Under the pieces are notes generated by a model. That model ran no database searches. It saw only the letters and a list, made by a program, of their open reading frames with translations, and had not been told where the DNA came from. Source: Limnomonas spitsbergensis (Eukaryota; Chlorophyta; Chlorophyceae; Chlamydomonadales). From it: a DNA stretch of 64,000 nt. Positions 46,101 through 57,600 of the stretch are shown piece after piece (position 1 is the stretch's first letter; every line of letters starts with the position of its first letter). Location of the stretch: NCBI GenBank assembly GCA_037349105.1, contig JAYJMM010000026.1:1488001-1552000 (forward strand), in the 5' to 3' direction. The translations under genes and the position numbers were made by a program.

Positions 46101-48200
46101 AATAAATAAACGAGCACCCAACGAGCCTACCACCCACCCCCAGCCCCGCCTCCGGAACCCATTGAAATTCAAATATCTCAGTCAAAATTCAAAATTACAT
46201 TTGTTTTTTATCAGCTCATCAAGGCGCTTCTGCTGGTATATTTCAATTCGTTAGGTGATGACATGCCAACAGTCAACTAAGAATGACTCAGCTGGTTTTG
46301 GGGTGTGTCCAATGGAGCCAAACCCTCAGTGTGGGGGGGCAGGGGGGCATGTGGTAATTCAAGCAACATTTTAGGATATAAATGGACTCATGCTGGCAAG
46401 GAGATCACATAGGTGTCGCTGCCAGCCTCAACAGACCTACAGGGGGGAAAATACGAAGTTTGAAAAAAAAATGGGGGGACCCCCCCCCCCCAACTTTGCC
46501 CCCCCATATCTCCCACGCCCCTGGGCCAAAATACATTTTAAAAACAGCTATGGAACGCTCTCGTTCAGCTCTACAGAAAAGGGGATGGGGTCAATTTTTT
46601 TGTTTGGCCCCCCCCTCGGTTCAGATTGTTAACCCAGAAGGCATGAACCCTCTAATCGACAAACATTGATTGGGGAGAAAGAGTCCGTTGGGAGCTCTGC
46701 TGAAACGCATGCCTTGGCCTCTCATGCTGTCAACCTGCAACTTGGGGTTCATATGTTGTCTCACCCTAAATCCGGCTTCTGGTTCAGCCTCTTCTGTCAG
46801 TGGGCATCTTAACCAAACCTGAAACAAGGTGGGGGCAAAATGTGGTTATTCTAGGATGAGGGTTTAGGGTTTTTATTTCTGCCCCCCCCTCGACCTGAAA
46901 CCCTTTCTTGTCTGCAGCCTGTGCCTAGGAGGGCTTATCACCCTTCATCTGACACCAATTTGATGTTTCAGCCTGTCTAAGGTTTCGGCCTATATATGTG
47001 GGAATCTCACCCTGAGCCCCACACCCGACTTGGGATTCAGTCTTTGTGGCAATGGATGTGTCACCATTAGCCTGCGGTGTTCAACATGTGTCTCAGAGGG
47101 TATCTCGCCCTAAACGCGGTTCTGGTTTCAGACCCTGTCTCTGAGGGCACCTGACCCAAAACATGAAGCCCGGTTTGGGCTTCAGTCAGTGTCTTATAAG
47201 GCAACCTGGTATCAGTAACTCACCGACAACCGGAATGAAGCTATTTTGTTCGCTTGACTTGGCCCCCCTCTTCTCTATAAGGTTCATAGCCGGTTAAAGG
47301 GGTCCATCTTGTGCCTCTTCAGAGGTATTAATCTGAGCCCATAATCTTTAACCCGGTTTTAAGTTCAGCCTACGTCCGAGTGGGTACTGATCCCCTGGAG
47401 ACAAACTCTGGCCTGCATCATCAAAAATCGTGAATGGGCATGAGCTCGTCCTTAGGCCCGAAGTTCTCCACACGGCACTGAACTTAACCCTAGAATAAAC
47501 AAAAAACCCTAGACTAGGCACAGCAATCCTAGATAAGCCCAACACAACCACTCACTGTGACATGCTGTGCTTCTTCTGCCCCCACTCACCAACCACCCAC
47601 CACTCACTGTTGCATGCGGTCCTGATTCTGCCCCCACTCACCTGCCACCCACCACTGAATGGTTGCCCTGACTCCTGTCACCCACCTCCTACTCTGTGCT
47701 GCATTGACCTCACTCACTGTTGCCGCCCCTGTTCTGCTCTGTGATACTTCAGAGGTCGGATTCTTCATTTTGGCAAACATCGTCTCCATCCGTGAGTGTT
47801 CCCTGTAATGGTTGTGAGATGAATACTGAGTGTGTGGTTCACTGTGAACCTGAAAAGGCAAAACCCTACAAGGTGATGTTGTTTGGGGGTTAAGGATAAT
47901 GCCCGAGGGATCAACAAATAATTATTATTTGTAGGCTTCAGCAATGTCAATGACATGACCTGCTTACAAACTGCATATACCGTGAACGTCTTTTGACGTT
48001 TAATTATATTATTTTGGAACCGCATGGTCAGAAAGTAGTTTCATTAATCCGCAGGTCAGAGTCCATCAATAGTTGTATTTTGCTCCGTGAAGCCTCTTGA
48101 ATGGAACCTGGCGCTCCACCAACAAGCTAGTGATTCAGCTTCTCACTCGCATGCGTGCCTTGCTGACTTCGCAGTCGTCTTCAAGACGAGGCTCTACTGA
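40102..48200 (+). CDS. Provisional plastid-type small membrane protein (multi-exon)
   Basis: Possible exons: 40102-40261 ([20 protein letters not shown], Ser/Arg/Lys-rich with few acidic residues, like a chloroplast transit peptide); 43413-about 43455 ([14 protein letters not shown]); 43986-44138 ([19 protein letters not shown], then [20 protein letters not shown], a membrane segment); 44921-44957 ([12 protein letters not shown]); 47753-47791 ([12 protein letters not shown], hydrophobic); 48055-48200 ending in TGA. Splice phases fit from 43413 on. The joint between the first exon (phase 1) and 43413 (phase 0) does not, so an exon is missing or the first exon belongs elsewhere. The final exon is the least certain. 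I do not recognise the family. Confidence 0.45.
40837..41033. mobile_element. hAT-like MITE, TTCAGCTACA subfamily, copy 3
   Basis: 197 bp from CACTGATTATTTTAGCAGG to AAATAAACACCAATCAGTG. Both flanks are CTCACATT, a perfect 8-bp target duplication. Interior about 90% like copy 1 by eye. Confidence 0.92.
41247..41377. mobile_element. hAT-like MITE, AATTACG subfamily (inverted, shortened)
   Basis: 131 bp from CAGTGCCGAGCAATTGCG to CATCGGCACAGCACTG. Interior words GCTACGTAATTCAGCCACCG and AATTCAG are the reverse of the 22,286 element. The flanks no longer match well (4 of 8). Confidence 0.7.
41583..41641. repeat. CTG trinucleotide run
   Basis: Two nearly pure CTG blocks (CTG about 8 and 6 units) joined by ATACTG. 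It lies in the long first intron of the provisional membrane-protein gene. The matching frame-specific Leu/Ala tracts are not real protein. Confidence 0.9.
42190..42428. mobile_element. TA-flanked short element, GGGTCCGCGC family, copy 1
   Basis: Starts CCGTAAAACCGG and ends ATTCTACGG, with TA on both sides. Contains GGGTCCGCGCACC and repeated ACTCCGCGCACC. The TA flanks and short inverted ends (CCGTARAA) recall Tc1/mariner-type MITEs, but the assignment is tentative. Confidence 0.5.
42535..42735. mobile_element. hAT-like MITE relative (TTTTAGT ends), copy 2
   Basis: From CAGTTTTTTAGTCAGTGG to CACTAAAGAAAGGACTG. The interior has GTCAGCTACAGTTTAGCTAC, GCCACAAGCCCCTGGTGCAG and GGTTTGGTGGGAGACGGCCC, the same order as the inverted copy at 24,842-25,042. 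Confidence 0.7.
43265..43338. mobile_element. TA-flanked short element, GGGTCCGCGC family, copy 2
   Basis: Only about 70 bp, bounded by TA|CCGTAAAACG and GATTCTACGG|TA, with GGGTCCGCGCC and an AATTAATTAATTA core. It appears to be an internally deleted relative of the 42,190 element. Confidence 0.55.
43462..43660. repeat. (CATGCATCC/CATGTATCC)n minisatellite
   Basis: About 20 copies of a 9-bp unit CATGCATCC or CATGTATCC directly after the exon at 43413. The exon's possible donor sequence (GGGCCGTGCATG) runs into the first unit. The PMHPMHP, CIPCIP and DAWDAWD frames on both strands are artefacts. Confidence 0.9.
43700..43784 (+). repeat. Copy of the 43,413 exon lacking its donor
   Basis: GCTGTCCAAAACCTCCTTGC then GACCCATGCATCCCATG parallels GCTGTGAAGGACCTGTTTGT then GGGCCGTGCATGCATCCCATG. 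The three bases GTG at the donor are missing in the copy. Upstream repeats ATGTCACTGACAGGACT also echo the exon start. Confidence 0.65.
43785..43936. mobile_element. hAT-like MITE, AATTACG subfamily, with perfect target duplication
   Basis: 152 bp from TAGTGCTGTGCCAATTACGG to CAATTGGACAGCATTG. Both flanks are ATCCCATG. The site lies in the tail of the CATGCATCC repeat, which could supply the match by chance, so the three duplications at 24.3, 27.4 and 40.8 kb are stronger proof. Confidence 0.85.
44946..45815 (+). repeat. Minisatellite of about 25 units built from an exon end and its 5' splice site
   Basis: The exon at 44921-44957 ends CTGCTTCTCGTCC|GTGAGTGGGG. The following array repeats (C)TGCTTCTAGTCC, then GTGAGGGGGACTTGGGGGGG, every 33-37 bp. 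The first downstream unit (44,980) still has CTCGTCC as in the exon; later ones have CTAGTCC. Most units keep an intact GTGAGG donor, and a few have CATGAG or GTGCGG. The strand is strongly G-rich. Confidence 0.95.
45830..47740. other. Long intron without recognisable features
   Basis: Contains G-rich and C-rich homopolymer runs (46,470-46,510 and 46,605), AT-rich stretches and TTAGGGTTT-like words. I see no exon here. Frames of 60-95 codons lack any support. Confidence 0.4.
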
Positions 48201-48539
48201 GCATGGTGGCTCGCAGTGGGTGGCAGAAGTCACCTTCGAGGATATATATCTGGATCTGAAGGGCATACCAACTCACAATAACTCGGTGGTTATGCTAGAT
48301 ATGTAGAGTTGTCACTTGACTTGCGTATGACCTAGTTAGCCTTCGGGAAACAATTCTGACTGTTCGGGCTTGCCTATCAGCGTCATACAAAACCTTTCCG
48401 CACAATGTACTTTTCACCCCCATGGCTTTCACTACTCGTGTTGCCATCGATCAGATGTAATAACACGCTTCGCTGCAGGGAATCTTAGCCTTTGAATGGC
48501 TCCAAAGGCTTGCTTTGGTAGTCTTTTGCAGCCAAGAGC

Positions 48540-51187
48540 TTATTCTGCAGCTTTTTGTTTTGCCAATGGGCTAGCAACCACCTCTGGGCCGATAGGGTTC
48601 AAATCCTGACCGGAGGCTCGAGCAAAGAAATGCAGCACCTCATCGGGTCGTGTACCATAGTGATTAGCTGCCACACTCTCAAAGGCCATGCGGAAGTGTT
48701 GCTTTTGGGTGACTGCCTCAGAAATCTCCACCCCTTGACGGCCATATCCAAGGATTTCCCCGCCATCTACCTCACTGGCAGATGATGTGTCGGCCTTGTC
48801 CTGGTCCAAAGTACATGACAGCTGGCATACCTGCCTGTGCCCCACATCCCACCTGCTGCCGGCCTGGGCCCCGCTGTGCTCGGGCTGCCCCCAGCCCTGC
48901 AGGGGGGGCATAGTTGTTCGCACTGCCGTGCAGGTCGACCCCTGGTGCTGCTCCAGCACCATGGTTCCCATGTAACGGCGGCGGTGTCGAGAGGACCCCT
49001 GGCGGGGCCCCTCGAGCCACCTCTTCCTGCTCCTGCTGTACCTCTGCCCGGTATGCCGCCACACAGGCTGCATGGAACACCACCTCGATCCCGGGGTGTC
49101 CCCTGCCTGTACCCCACTAGGCCGGCGATGGTTAACCCGGGCCTGGCAGCTGTGCTGGTTGCTGAATCCCTGGGGTGACCTACCGGTCGACCTGTCGGCC
49201 TCACCCTTCAGGGCTCCACACCTAGGTGGGCTCCGCCGGGTTGTACCAGCTCCTTGGGCCGTTATGACCCCTTGCTGACCTGTCCCTTGGGCCAGGCCCT
49301 CATTCCATCCCGCGGCCCCTGCTCGGGCTGGGCTCTCGCGGCGGCCCCCGCTGGTGCCCTTGTCGTTGGTGCTGACCATCCGGGCATGGGCCCCAGCCTG
49401 CGTTGGGCCCCTGCCCTCGGCCTCCTGTTGGTGTGCCTGCATGCTCGCTGCCTCCGCCCCTGGCCTCTCTGTCCCCGGTGTGTGGCGGTGAGAACAGCGC
49501 CGACCTTCCTGGCTGCTGGCCTCTCAGCCAATCCGGGGACGACACCTGCTCCGCCCCCTGACCCATACCCGTGGGGGCTGGCCCCCTGGTTTAAGTGCCC
49601 TGCTGCCGGTCCCCCGGCCTTCCTGGAGGACTCGGAGTGCCGCCACTTGCCGTGGGCTCCTGCTGTCATGATTTGATTTGGTTCCGGTGCCGCTTGCGCA
49701 GTATCGGTCATGCAGGCCGTCCCTTGCTTGAAGCGGCCTGCTGGGACCAACAGGCCTTCTTCCACGGCGGGAAGGAAGGCTGCATGCTGGCATACTCCGG
49801 TCCCGACATGTCCACACGAGGGAATTTCTCACGGCCATGCGTGTCCCTGGCCCCTGCTGGACTCAAATGACGCTTGAGTTTATCGCTGGCCTCTCTGCGC
49901 ATCGAACGTGAGTTGCGTTACTTCGCACCCCCGCAAGAGGTCACTGACACAGTGGGGTCCAGGTGACCTTACTGGCCCTGCCAATGACTCCGCTGGTCCG
50001 ACCGCTGCCGCTGGCCTGGTCACTTTCTTAGCCGGCCGGCCTGACTCAGCTGGCCCGGCTGCTGACTTCTCTGCAGGTTCGGCCGCTAACTGGCCGCTGA
50101 CTTTCCTGCAGGTTCGGCCGCTGACTTTTCTGCAGGTTCGGCTGCTGACTTCTCTGCAGGTTCGGCCGCAGACTTCTCTGCAGGTTCGGCCGCTGCCTTC
50201 TCTGCAGGTTCGGCCGGCTCGGTTCTCTGCAGGTTCGGTTCGGCCTGCTCACCTGTTCGTCCGGAGGTCTCTCCCCTGTAGGGGTGCTCGGAGGGTTTCT
50301 GCAGCTATCCTCCTCAGCCGATTCACTCCTGTACTGCGGTTTGCGGCTATTTCCCATCCCACGCCTGGGCCTGTAGTTGGTGCCAACATCGGTAGGGGGG
50401 TCTCCCTCGTCCCCCTCACCCGCTTCTTCACTCTCATCTTCCCCCTGCTCGTCCTGGCTAGGCGCGGGCGCCCCCTGGCTCGGGCTGGGCAGTTGCTGGG
50501 CAGCTTCTCCCCCCCCCCTGCAGAGCCCGGGTTAGCTGGCTTGGCCTCCTTCCTTGGCACTCCCGGCTCTGCCGGCGGGGGGGTACTCTGTTCGTGGGGG
50601 CTGGTTTTGCGGGCCTCCGGCGGCTGTTGTTGCCTATCCGGTACAGGCACTCCCTGTCTGGCCGGAAACAGCTGCACCTCCTGCGAACCCTGCTCCAGCT
50701 GCACCTGATTTGCTTGCTGGGCCTGCCTTAACAGCTGCCCTTGTCGCTCCACCTGCTGTAATTGCCGGTCGTCATGCCACTGACGCAGCTCATGCAGCTC
50801 CCTCAGGCTGTGGGCGGCTACTTTGATAGCAGCCGCCAGCTGCAACACCAGGCTACCCCTCGACCCTGGCCCTGACGCTGAACTTGCCGGGGCCGTCACC
50901 AAGCTTGGCCCAGAAGAGGGCTCCTGCTCAACTACCTTGGCCCAGCTGGGGCCCTCTGGGGCTGATACCTCCTTGAACGGAGCTGCTTCCACCTTGACCG
51001 GAACTGCCTCCATCTTAGGGTAAGAGGCAGAAATCTGGGTATAATCTGTGAGGAGGGAGGTTAGGCCAACACCCCCCGAACTGTGGGTGTGAGGATAAGG
51101 GTAGGAGTGGCCAAGATTCATGCAAATGCGGAGGACTCTGGCAAGAAGGGTCGAGGATCCGGATATCCACTTCAGAGAGCGGTGCAA
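48540..51187 (-). pseudogene. GC-rich, frame-broken gag-like (ORF1-like) region
   Basis: The minus frame at 51187-50249 includes MEAVPVKVEAAPFKEVSAPE then GPSWAKVVEQEP, a Gln-rich coiled stretch (LRELHELRQWHDDRQLQ) and a basic segment. Frames at 50357-50046, 49765-49262 and 49442-48540 continue with Pro/Gly/Arg/Gln-rich protein. It ends FESVAANHYGTRPDEVLHFF and QDLNPIGPEVV. The pieces are in different frames. A SWAKVV-like motif and this composition are common in ORF1/gag proteins of LINE-type retroelements, but no zinc knuckle or RT is visible, so this is inference. GC content is far above that of the neighbours. Confidence 0.45.
50050..50260. repeat. 24-bp tandem repeat TTCTCTGCAGGTTCGGCCGC
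   Basis: About eight units of CTGACTTCTCTGCAGGTTCG plus GCCG inside the gag-like region. On the minus strand they encode a repeated NLQRSQRP peptide. Confidence 0.85.
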
Positions 51188-51651
51188 TGGGAAGGGAATG
51201 CGTATTTAGGAAGAATGAATCTGTTGATGATCATGAGGATGTGTTGGGGGGCGACATCAGCCATCAATGAGAATCGAGGTGAAAGGTAGCAGATCAAAGC
51301 AGATCCACGAAGTACAGCAGTGAAGTACAGGTAATCTCTGAAATACAGGCGTCAGCTGTGTGCAGCGATTTCTGGTTTTGGTAGTGAATGGTTGTGCGCA
51401 CACCCCCTACCCCTGGCGTCTCCCATCGTCTCCATTCTGATTTCTCAAGCCACAGCTCAGTACACTCCACCTTCTGATACTAAGTTATAAATGCCTGCGC
51501 CACGCTTGGCTTTTCTCTACAGATTGCGCTATGCAGCCGAGCTCTGTGACTAAGAACTTCAGCCCCACCATATTGCTGCCATAGGCGTTCATTCATGGCG
51601 TAGTGACTTGCTTTAGTAATCGTACCTCTCCATAGTCTTCATCGGTGTTAG

Positions 51652-54600
51652 ATGGTGCTAAAAGTCTCCACTTGGGCGGAACAGGGAAATGACCCTTCGC
51701 TTGGATCCTCTAATCCGATCAGCATCGAAGGGCTCTGCTCTGAAGAAAAAACGGGCAGCGACCCCCGAAGACCCCCATCTCAGCCATCACACCCGTTCGA
51801 AGTGCCAGAGACTGGAGCCGCGGCCGGGTTGCTCAAGCAGCACAACAACTCAGCGCCCAACAGCTTGGCCGCGTACTCGTCCCGTTCTGCAAGACTTCAG
51901 AGCGGTGCGGATGGTGCGGATGGCGGCAGCATTTCACATTTCGTGACTGCTTTGCCTAGTCACTTGGCCCTGGGGAGAGGCAGCCATCAGCCAAGAGACA
52001 GTCCGCAACTGAGAGATAGCCAGCAGCCACCCGGGAGGGGCAGCCTGACCTTGAAGGAGGCGCTCAAAAAGAGCGTCTCCACCATACGGTCATCCTACGG
52101 AGCAGCCCAGGTCAGTGCCAGCTGCTTCCTGCGGCGGACTTCAGTAGTGTGGGTACTGACTACTGAATCTGCGGCTGTTGGATGCAAATACGTGAAGAGG
52201 GAGACGGCATGCATGCAAGCGGAGGCATACCACATGCATTCCATGTGCCATGCATGTATTAGCTAGGGGGGGGCATGCCATGCGTCATGCATGTAGCTAC
52301 CGAGCAGTGCATGGCATGCATAATACATGTGATTGCCTAGGGAGCGAACGCCACGAGCCATACATGTGGTTGCTGAGGCAGTGCAAGCCATGTGCCATAC
52401 CTGCAGTTGCCGAGTACGAAGATACTCGATCAGACCTGCTGTGGCACCTGTGGGGTCAGGGCCGCTAACCCAGTGGGCACCTTACACGGCAGTATTTTCT
52501 GAACACACTTCAGCCACACTTGAGAAAGATGACGGCCTGTGGCGAGGGGGGCCTAGTGCAACATTCCCTGTTGCTGGAGTTGTGAGACGCACAAGGAAGC
52601 AGGAATGCAGCATATGCAAGACAGCTTACTTGAAGTAATGCTTGGGGAGTCGAACCCAACTCCGAGAATCTCAAAGGATAGACATGACAAAGGCCAACCA
52701 GCCAACACCGGGACTTATGATAAGTTTCCCCCGGATGAAGGCAGAGCCATAGCCCTGTCTGCACCCAGTATTTGTGATGCAAGCAGTACATGGTTACGGA
52801 GCTACGGTACTAGGGCTTAGAACCTTACGGGAGTGCCGAGGCAGCCAACCATTGACTGGCCCAAGTTTCGTCCCAACCAGCCCAGTGCTGGTTGCAGAGA
52901 GATACCAAAGGGTGTCTACTAGGGGTCCCTTGTGAAGCTTCGGATGAGGACCTTTTACCTGCCTATTCATATTTTTAGAAGCTCCACAGTTTTGGTGCTG
53001 AGCAGAGAGATGCCTGGAGACTGTTTTTCGAGTACCCAAATGATAACGGTCCCATAAGTAACATGTACAGGTATACGGTAACTGTTGCATCTATGTATAT
53101 ATTTGAAGGGGGGATGTGAAAAAATAAGTGTGAACATAGGTTATTTACATTGCCATCCACCTTCAGGCCTTTGGCTGGCATAGGCCGGGCCAAATAAAAC
53201 CCTTGGCCGGCAAAAGATGGCTATCACTCACATATGGCTATCACTCATGCCATGCTACGCTCCAACATATTGCTTCTGATGTCGCACAGTGTCCGTTTTC
53301 GTGACTCAGCCACATGTCAGCCACATGCTAGCCTTTGGCCTGAGGCTCCGTTTGTGGGCAGCCATGTTGCATCAGCCGCCAGCCATCGGCCGGTTCAGGT
53401 TTGCTCCCGATCATGCCTCTAGCCGCTGCAGGGCGGCCTGCCGCAGGTGGACACGTAGCCGAAAAAAGCTCAAAGCCTAAACCCTAAAGCCCAACCCTAA
53501 ACCATCCATGTTCATTTTGTCACTCAGGGATTCAAGACCCTCCGAGATCATTCTACGATTGAAATCAATGCGGAAGAGCTGAAGTATGTCAAGCGCCTGG
53601 GACGAGGTGTGTTGACTGGGCTTGTTAACATGAGGGTCAGAATGCAAAATGGGGAAGATCTGATAACCGTAGATCTGATTTGCCTTTCACCACGCATCGA
53701 AAAATGTTTCTTTTAATGCTGCTCCCAGGGCAATCTGTTGACTAAAACTGTGGGAATCAACTGAAAAGTAGCGTCGTCGATCAATAATTAGTAAATCCAT
53801 GGACAGTATATTTTCTTCAAAAATATGCAATTAATAAAATATGCCTGAGGTGTGAGAAGGTGTGGACGGCGCGGCGAAGCCGCGTGTGTGTGTGTGTGGG
53901 GGGGGTCCCCCCCCGCCTGGGGGTCTGGGGTGGGGGGTGGGGGGTGAAGCCCCCAAAGTTCAAAAACAGTGTGTGGCTTCAAATGAAGATTCTTGTCCCA
54001 AACCTGTTGTGCATAAATTGTGTATGCCCAAAATCCAATGTTGTGAGTGCCGATGTTCTAGTCTACAAATCTAGAACTGGCCTCAAAGCCACTCAAGCCT
54101 ACAAACTGAAAATAAATTTGGATGTCAATAAAAGCAAGGCCAATATTCATGAGAGGCAAGTTCAGGCTAAGTCAGGGATTCCCCAATATGCAGAAAAGAG
54201 ATACCGGTATGCAAAGGATCAGATATGCAGAGGATGAGACATGCAGATGACTATTGACTAGCGGTAGCGCCCCCTCCTTGTGGCTGCAGCCGGTTTGCGA
54301 CAACAAAAGCCCTTCCTTTTTTCAATCAGTCATTTTTCTCTTTCTGTCATAAATTATTATGGCCTCATTTGTTGCCTTGGACCATTTATGGCCTAAAATA
54401 AAAGAACTGTTCATGGGTCCCTCGACCCCAAGCAACGTTGATTATAAAGGGAGGCAAAGCAAATCTACAGTAGTTGATGTACGGATTAGTGTGTCAAAGT
54501 CTCTATTAATGGCAGGTTATTAGCGCACCCAAGGTCCCAGCAATGAAGATAAGGTTTGTGGCAAAGAAGAGAGATGTGCATACAATGTGACCTGGCTACC

Positions 54601-57600
54601 TGGCTTCAATCCTCCCCCACTTGTCTCCTTCGCTGGTGATTTCTGGCTATGTATTGCAATCCGGCAGTCCCAATTGAGCCATGCTCAGGGACCTGAGTGT
54701 TGCACTGTTTGTTCACACATTGTAGTACCGCTCGGACGTGGATCTGATTGTTGCACCGGCTGTCCACTTGCCCCTGTATCCGATCCCTCATCTTGGCCCT
54801 AGTGTGTTGCATGGGCATGCATCAGAGTCTTGTGAATATTGTCCATTCACCTACTGGGCCCCTACCTGTACCTGGGCCGCAGGCGCCTTCGGAGAAGTGG
54901 ACTGTTGCATCTTCAAGCCGCAACAGCGCGTGGTGGCCGTGAAGCACCTCAAGTCTAACGTCCTCCTTACTAGCAACGATGAAGTGGAGGTGCGCGGATT
55001 GAGGTTGATGCGATTGGGGGAGTTGAGGTGGCCGATGCGTTCGAGATGGCAGATGCGCTTGCGGTCGCTACTGGAGTCTGATGTGGCCGAGGTGGTTGAG
55101 GTGGTGAGGTGGCCGAGGTGGTTGAGGTGGTGAGGTGGCTGCTAAGGTTGAGGTGGTTGATGCGGTGTGTCCTAGCCGCCAAGTACGTGAATAAAGTTAA
55201 TCGTCATTCTCACTAGCAATGATGAGGTGGTGGTGAGGTTTGCTCAATGGGGTTGAGGTGGCAGAGGCTGCTGAAACGGTTGAGATGGAGATGTGGATTG
55301 AAGTTGAGGTGCTTTAGGCCATAAAGGTGAACGCGTGCTGAATTGCCGCCACTACGCTCCCAAGGAGTCCTTTCATGCCCTCTCAAGTTCCGATACAAGG
55401 AGGAATGTCTTTTTTGTCTAAAAGACAATGGAATTCAATTGAACACCATACTGCCAAGATGGTGCCCTGATTCAATGTGTTGGTTGTGAATCACCTTGCG
55501 TGTCCATGCGTAGCATTTAGAAGAACGCATTCACCAAGGCGTTAACACCACGTTTGTGTCACCACGTTTGTGCCGCCACGTTAGTATCACCACGTTTGTA
55601 TCACCACGTTTGTACTGCCACGTTTGTACCGCCACGTTTGTATCACCACGTTTGTACCGCCACGTTTGTATCACCACATTTGTACCGCCACGAGTGTCCC
55701 GCCACGTTTATATCACCACATTTGTACCGCCACGAGTGTACCGCCACGTTTGTATCACCACGTTTGTATCACCACGTTTGTACCGCCATGTTTTTATTAT
55801 CACCACGTCTGTACCGCCTGCATTGACCCATCCCCCTTCTTATAAAAAATGTTAACCAAGCACATCTTGTTTAGAATCACGAAACCGTCTTTGTAGCACG
55901 GAGCCTAGGCCACAAATCATTTCTACACGGTAAGCTCCTTTTTACACCTGCTAAGGTCCTTTGAGGCATGCCTAAGAATGTGCTCCTGCCCTGCTGCCCC
56001 ATGCCGCCAGCGCCAGCTCCAGCAGAGACCATTTGCGATGCTCCCCTCGTGATCTGGCCCAGGTTGGCATCTGACACTTTTAGTCACCCGATTGCCCCAC
56101 CTTATGCTCCGGAACACCCTTGGTGACCTGAATGACTAACCCTACACTTATCATACCGTTCCTCTCACAGGCCCTCAAGTTGGAGATCTGTCTGCTGAGA
56201 CGGCTGCAGAGCCCGTGAGTCAAGCAAATTGTGTTCAGAGCTGAGGAGGGACGGTGTGAGACTGTGATACACAAGGAAGCAGGAATGCAGCATATGCAAG
56301 ACACCTTACTTGAAGTAAAATGCTTGGGGAGTTGAACCCAACTTCGAGAATCTTGAAGGATAGAGATGACAAAGGCCAACCAGCCAACACCGGGACTTAT
56401 AATAAGTTTCCCCCAGATGAAGACAGAGCCGTAGCCCTGTCTGCACCCAGTATTTGTGGTGCAAGCAGTACATGGTTACGGAGCTACGGTACTAGGGCTT
56501 AGAACCTGACAGGCACAGGTCCAGATAAGAACGTGAGACAAACCAGTACCCCCTAACAAAAGGACAAATAAGGGTTATTGCACACCCTGTCAAGATGGGT
56601 GCGCCATTACCGGTAGTACATAACACAAATTTGTACCCCCATGCAACCCTTAAAAAATATCCGTCATTCCTTGCACAATCTCATATCCCATGGGTGAACG
56701 TTCATCGACACCAGGAGTTGTTGCGTCGACCCTTGGCATCCATTTGCAAGTTATGTCGGGCAGGTATGCCATGCAAATCACTTGGAATTGGGCGGCCGAC
56801 AATGCTCGTGCACTGCACACTGGAAAATGACAATGATCGAAACGGAAATTGGAAGCGCGTAAAATCGTGCTAGCACAAGCGACGGCAGCCGTTTAACATG
56901 GTCCAAGGGAGAGAATGGAGACGGGTGTGCATTGAGTTACGCACCCTAGTAGACAGGATGGCCTTAAGGCCCTTTGGCCCTTTGCAGGGTGGCCCTTTGC
57001 ACATAACAGCAATTCGTACTAATGTGCACCCCTGCCTTCCGCACACCCCATATCCCATGGCGCCCGGACATGTCATATCAAGCTGTGGCAATCATTTGAT
57101 TGTTCTTGGAAGGCACGATATATTGTGTGGTACATGCTTAACGATGGTAAATCGACCCTGACCAACAAGATAAAGCCTAGGTTTCCTTCCATAGGGACTG
57201 CTGAAAGTGCTAACCCCCTAGTGCCAACCCCCTAGTGCCAACCATACTATGATTCCGACAAAAGTGGATAAATGTTAGATAAAATGTGAAGAGCCATAGC
57301 GATGGTGCTTGAAGATTTGTTTTGGGGAAATTCTGCCAACAATCGGCCTTCGAAGGAGGCAATTTGCGAAGGGATTGGCTTGTTGATCTTGGCTTATAAG
57401 ACTGCTTGAACAAGGACATGTGGCTATGTACATCTTGCAACATGAACACAGGGACTTTGAAAGACACGGCCTTGCAGCCTAAATACAAGGACCGCTATGA
57501 GAAACAGCTAGCCGAGGTGAAGCTCAATTTTTCAGCTAAGCAGCCAATGATGTGTTTGTTCATATCCAGGAGCAGGCCACGAAGTTAGCCCTTCTGGTGT

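Noticed and set aside
48787..49676. Plus-strand frames in the GC-rich region
   Set aside because: They lie opposite the minus-strand gag-like frames. GC-rich DNA gives few stops, and the minus frames have the more protein-like composition.
55554..55855. VPPRLYHHV repeat proteins
   Set aside because: Translations of the CCACGTTTGTA minisatellite inside a kinase intron.
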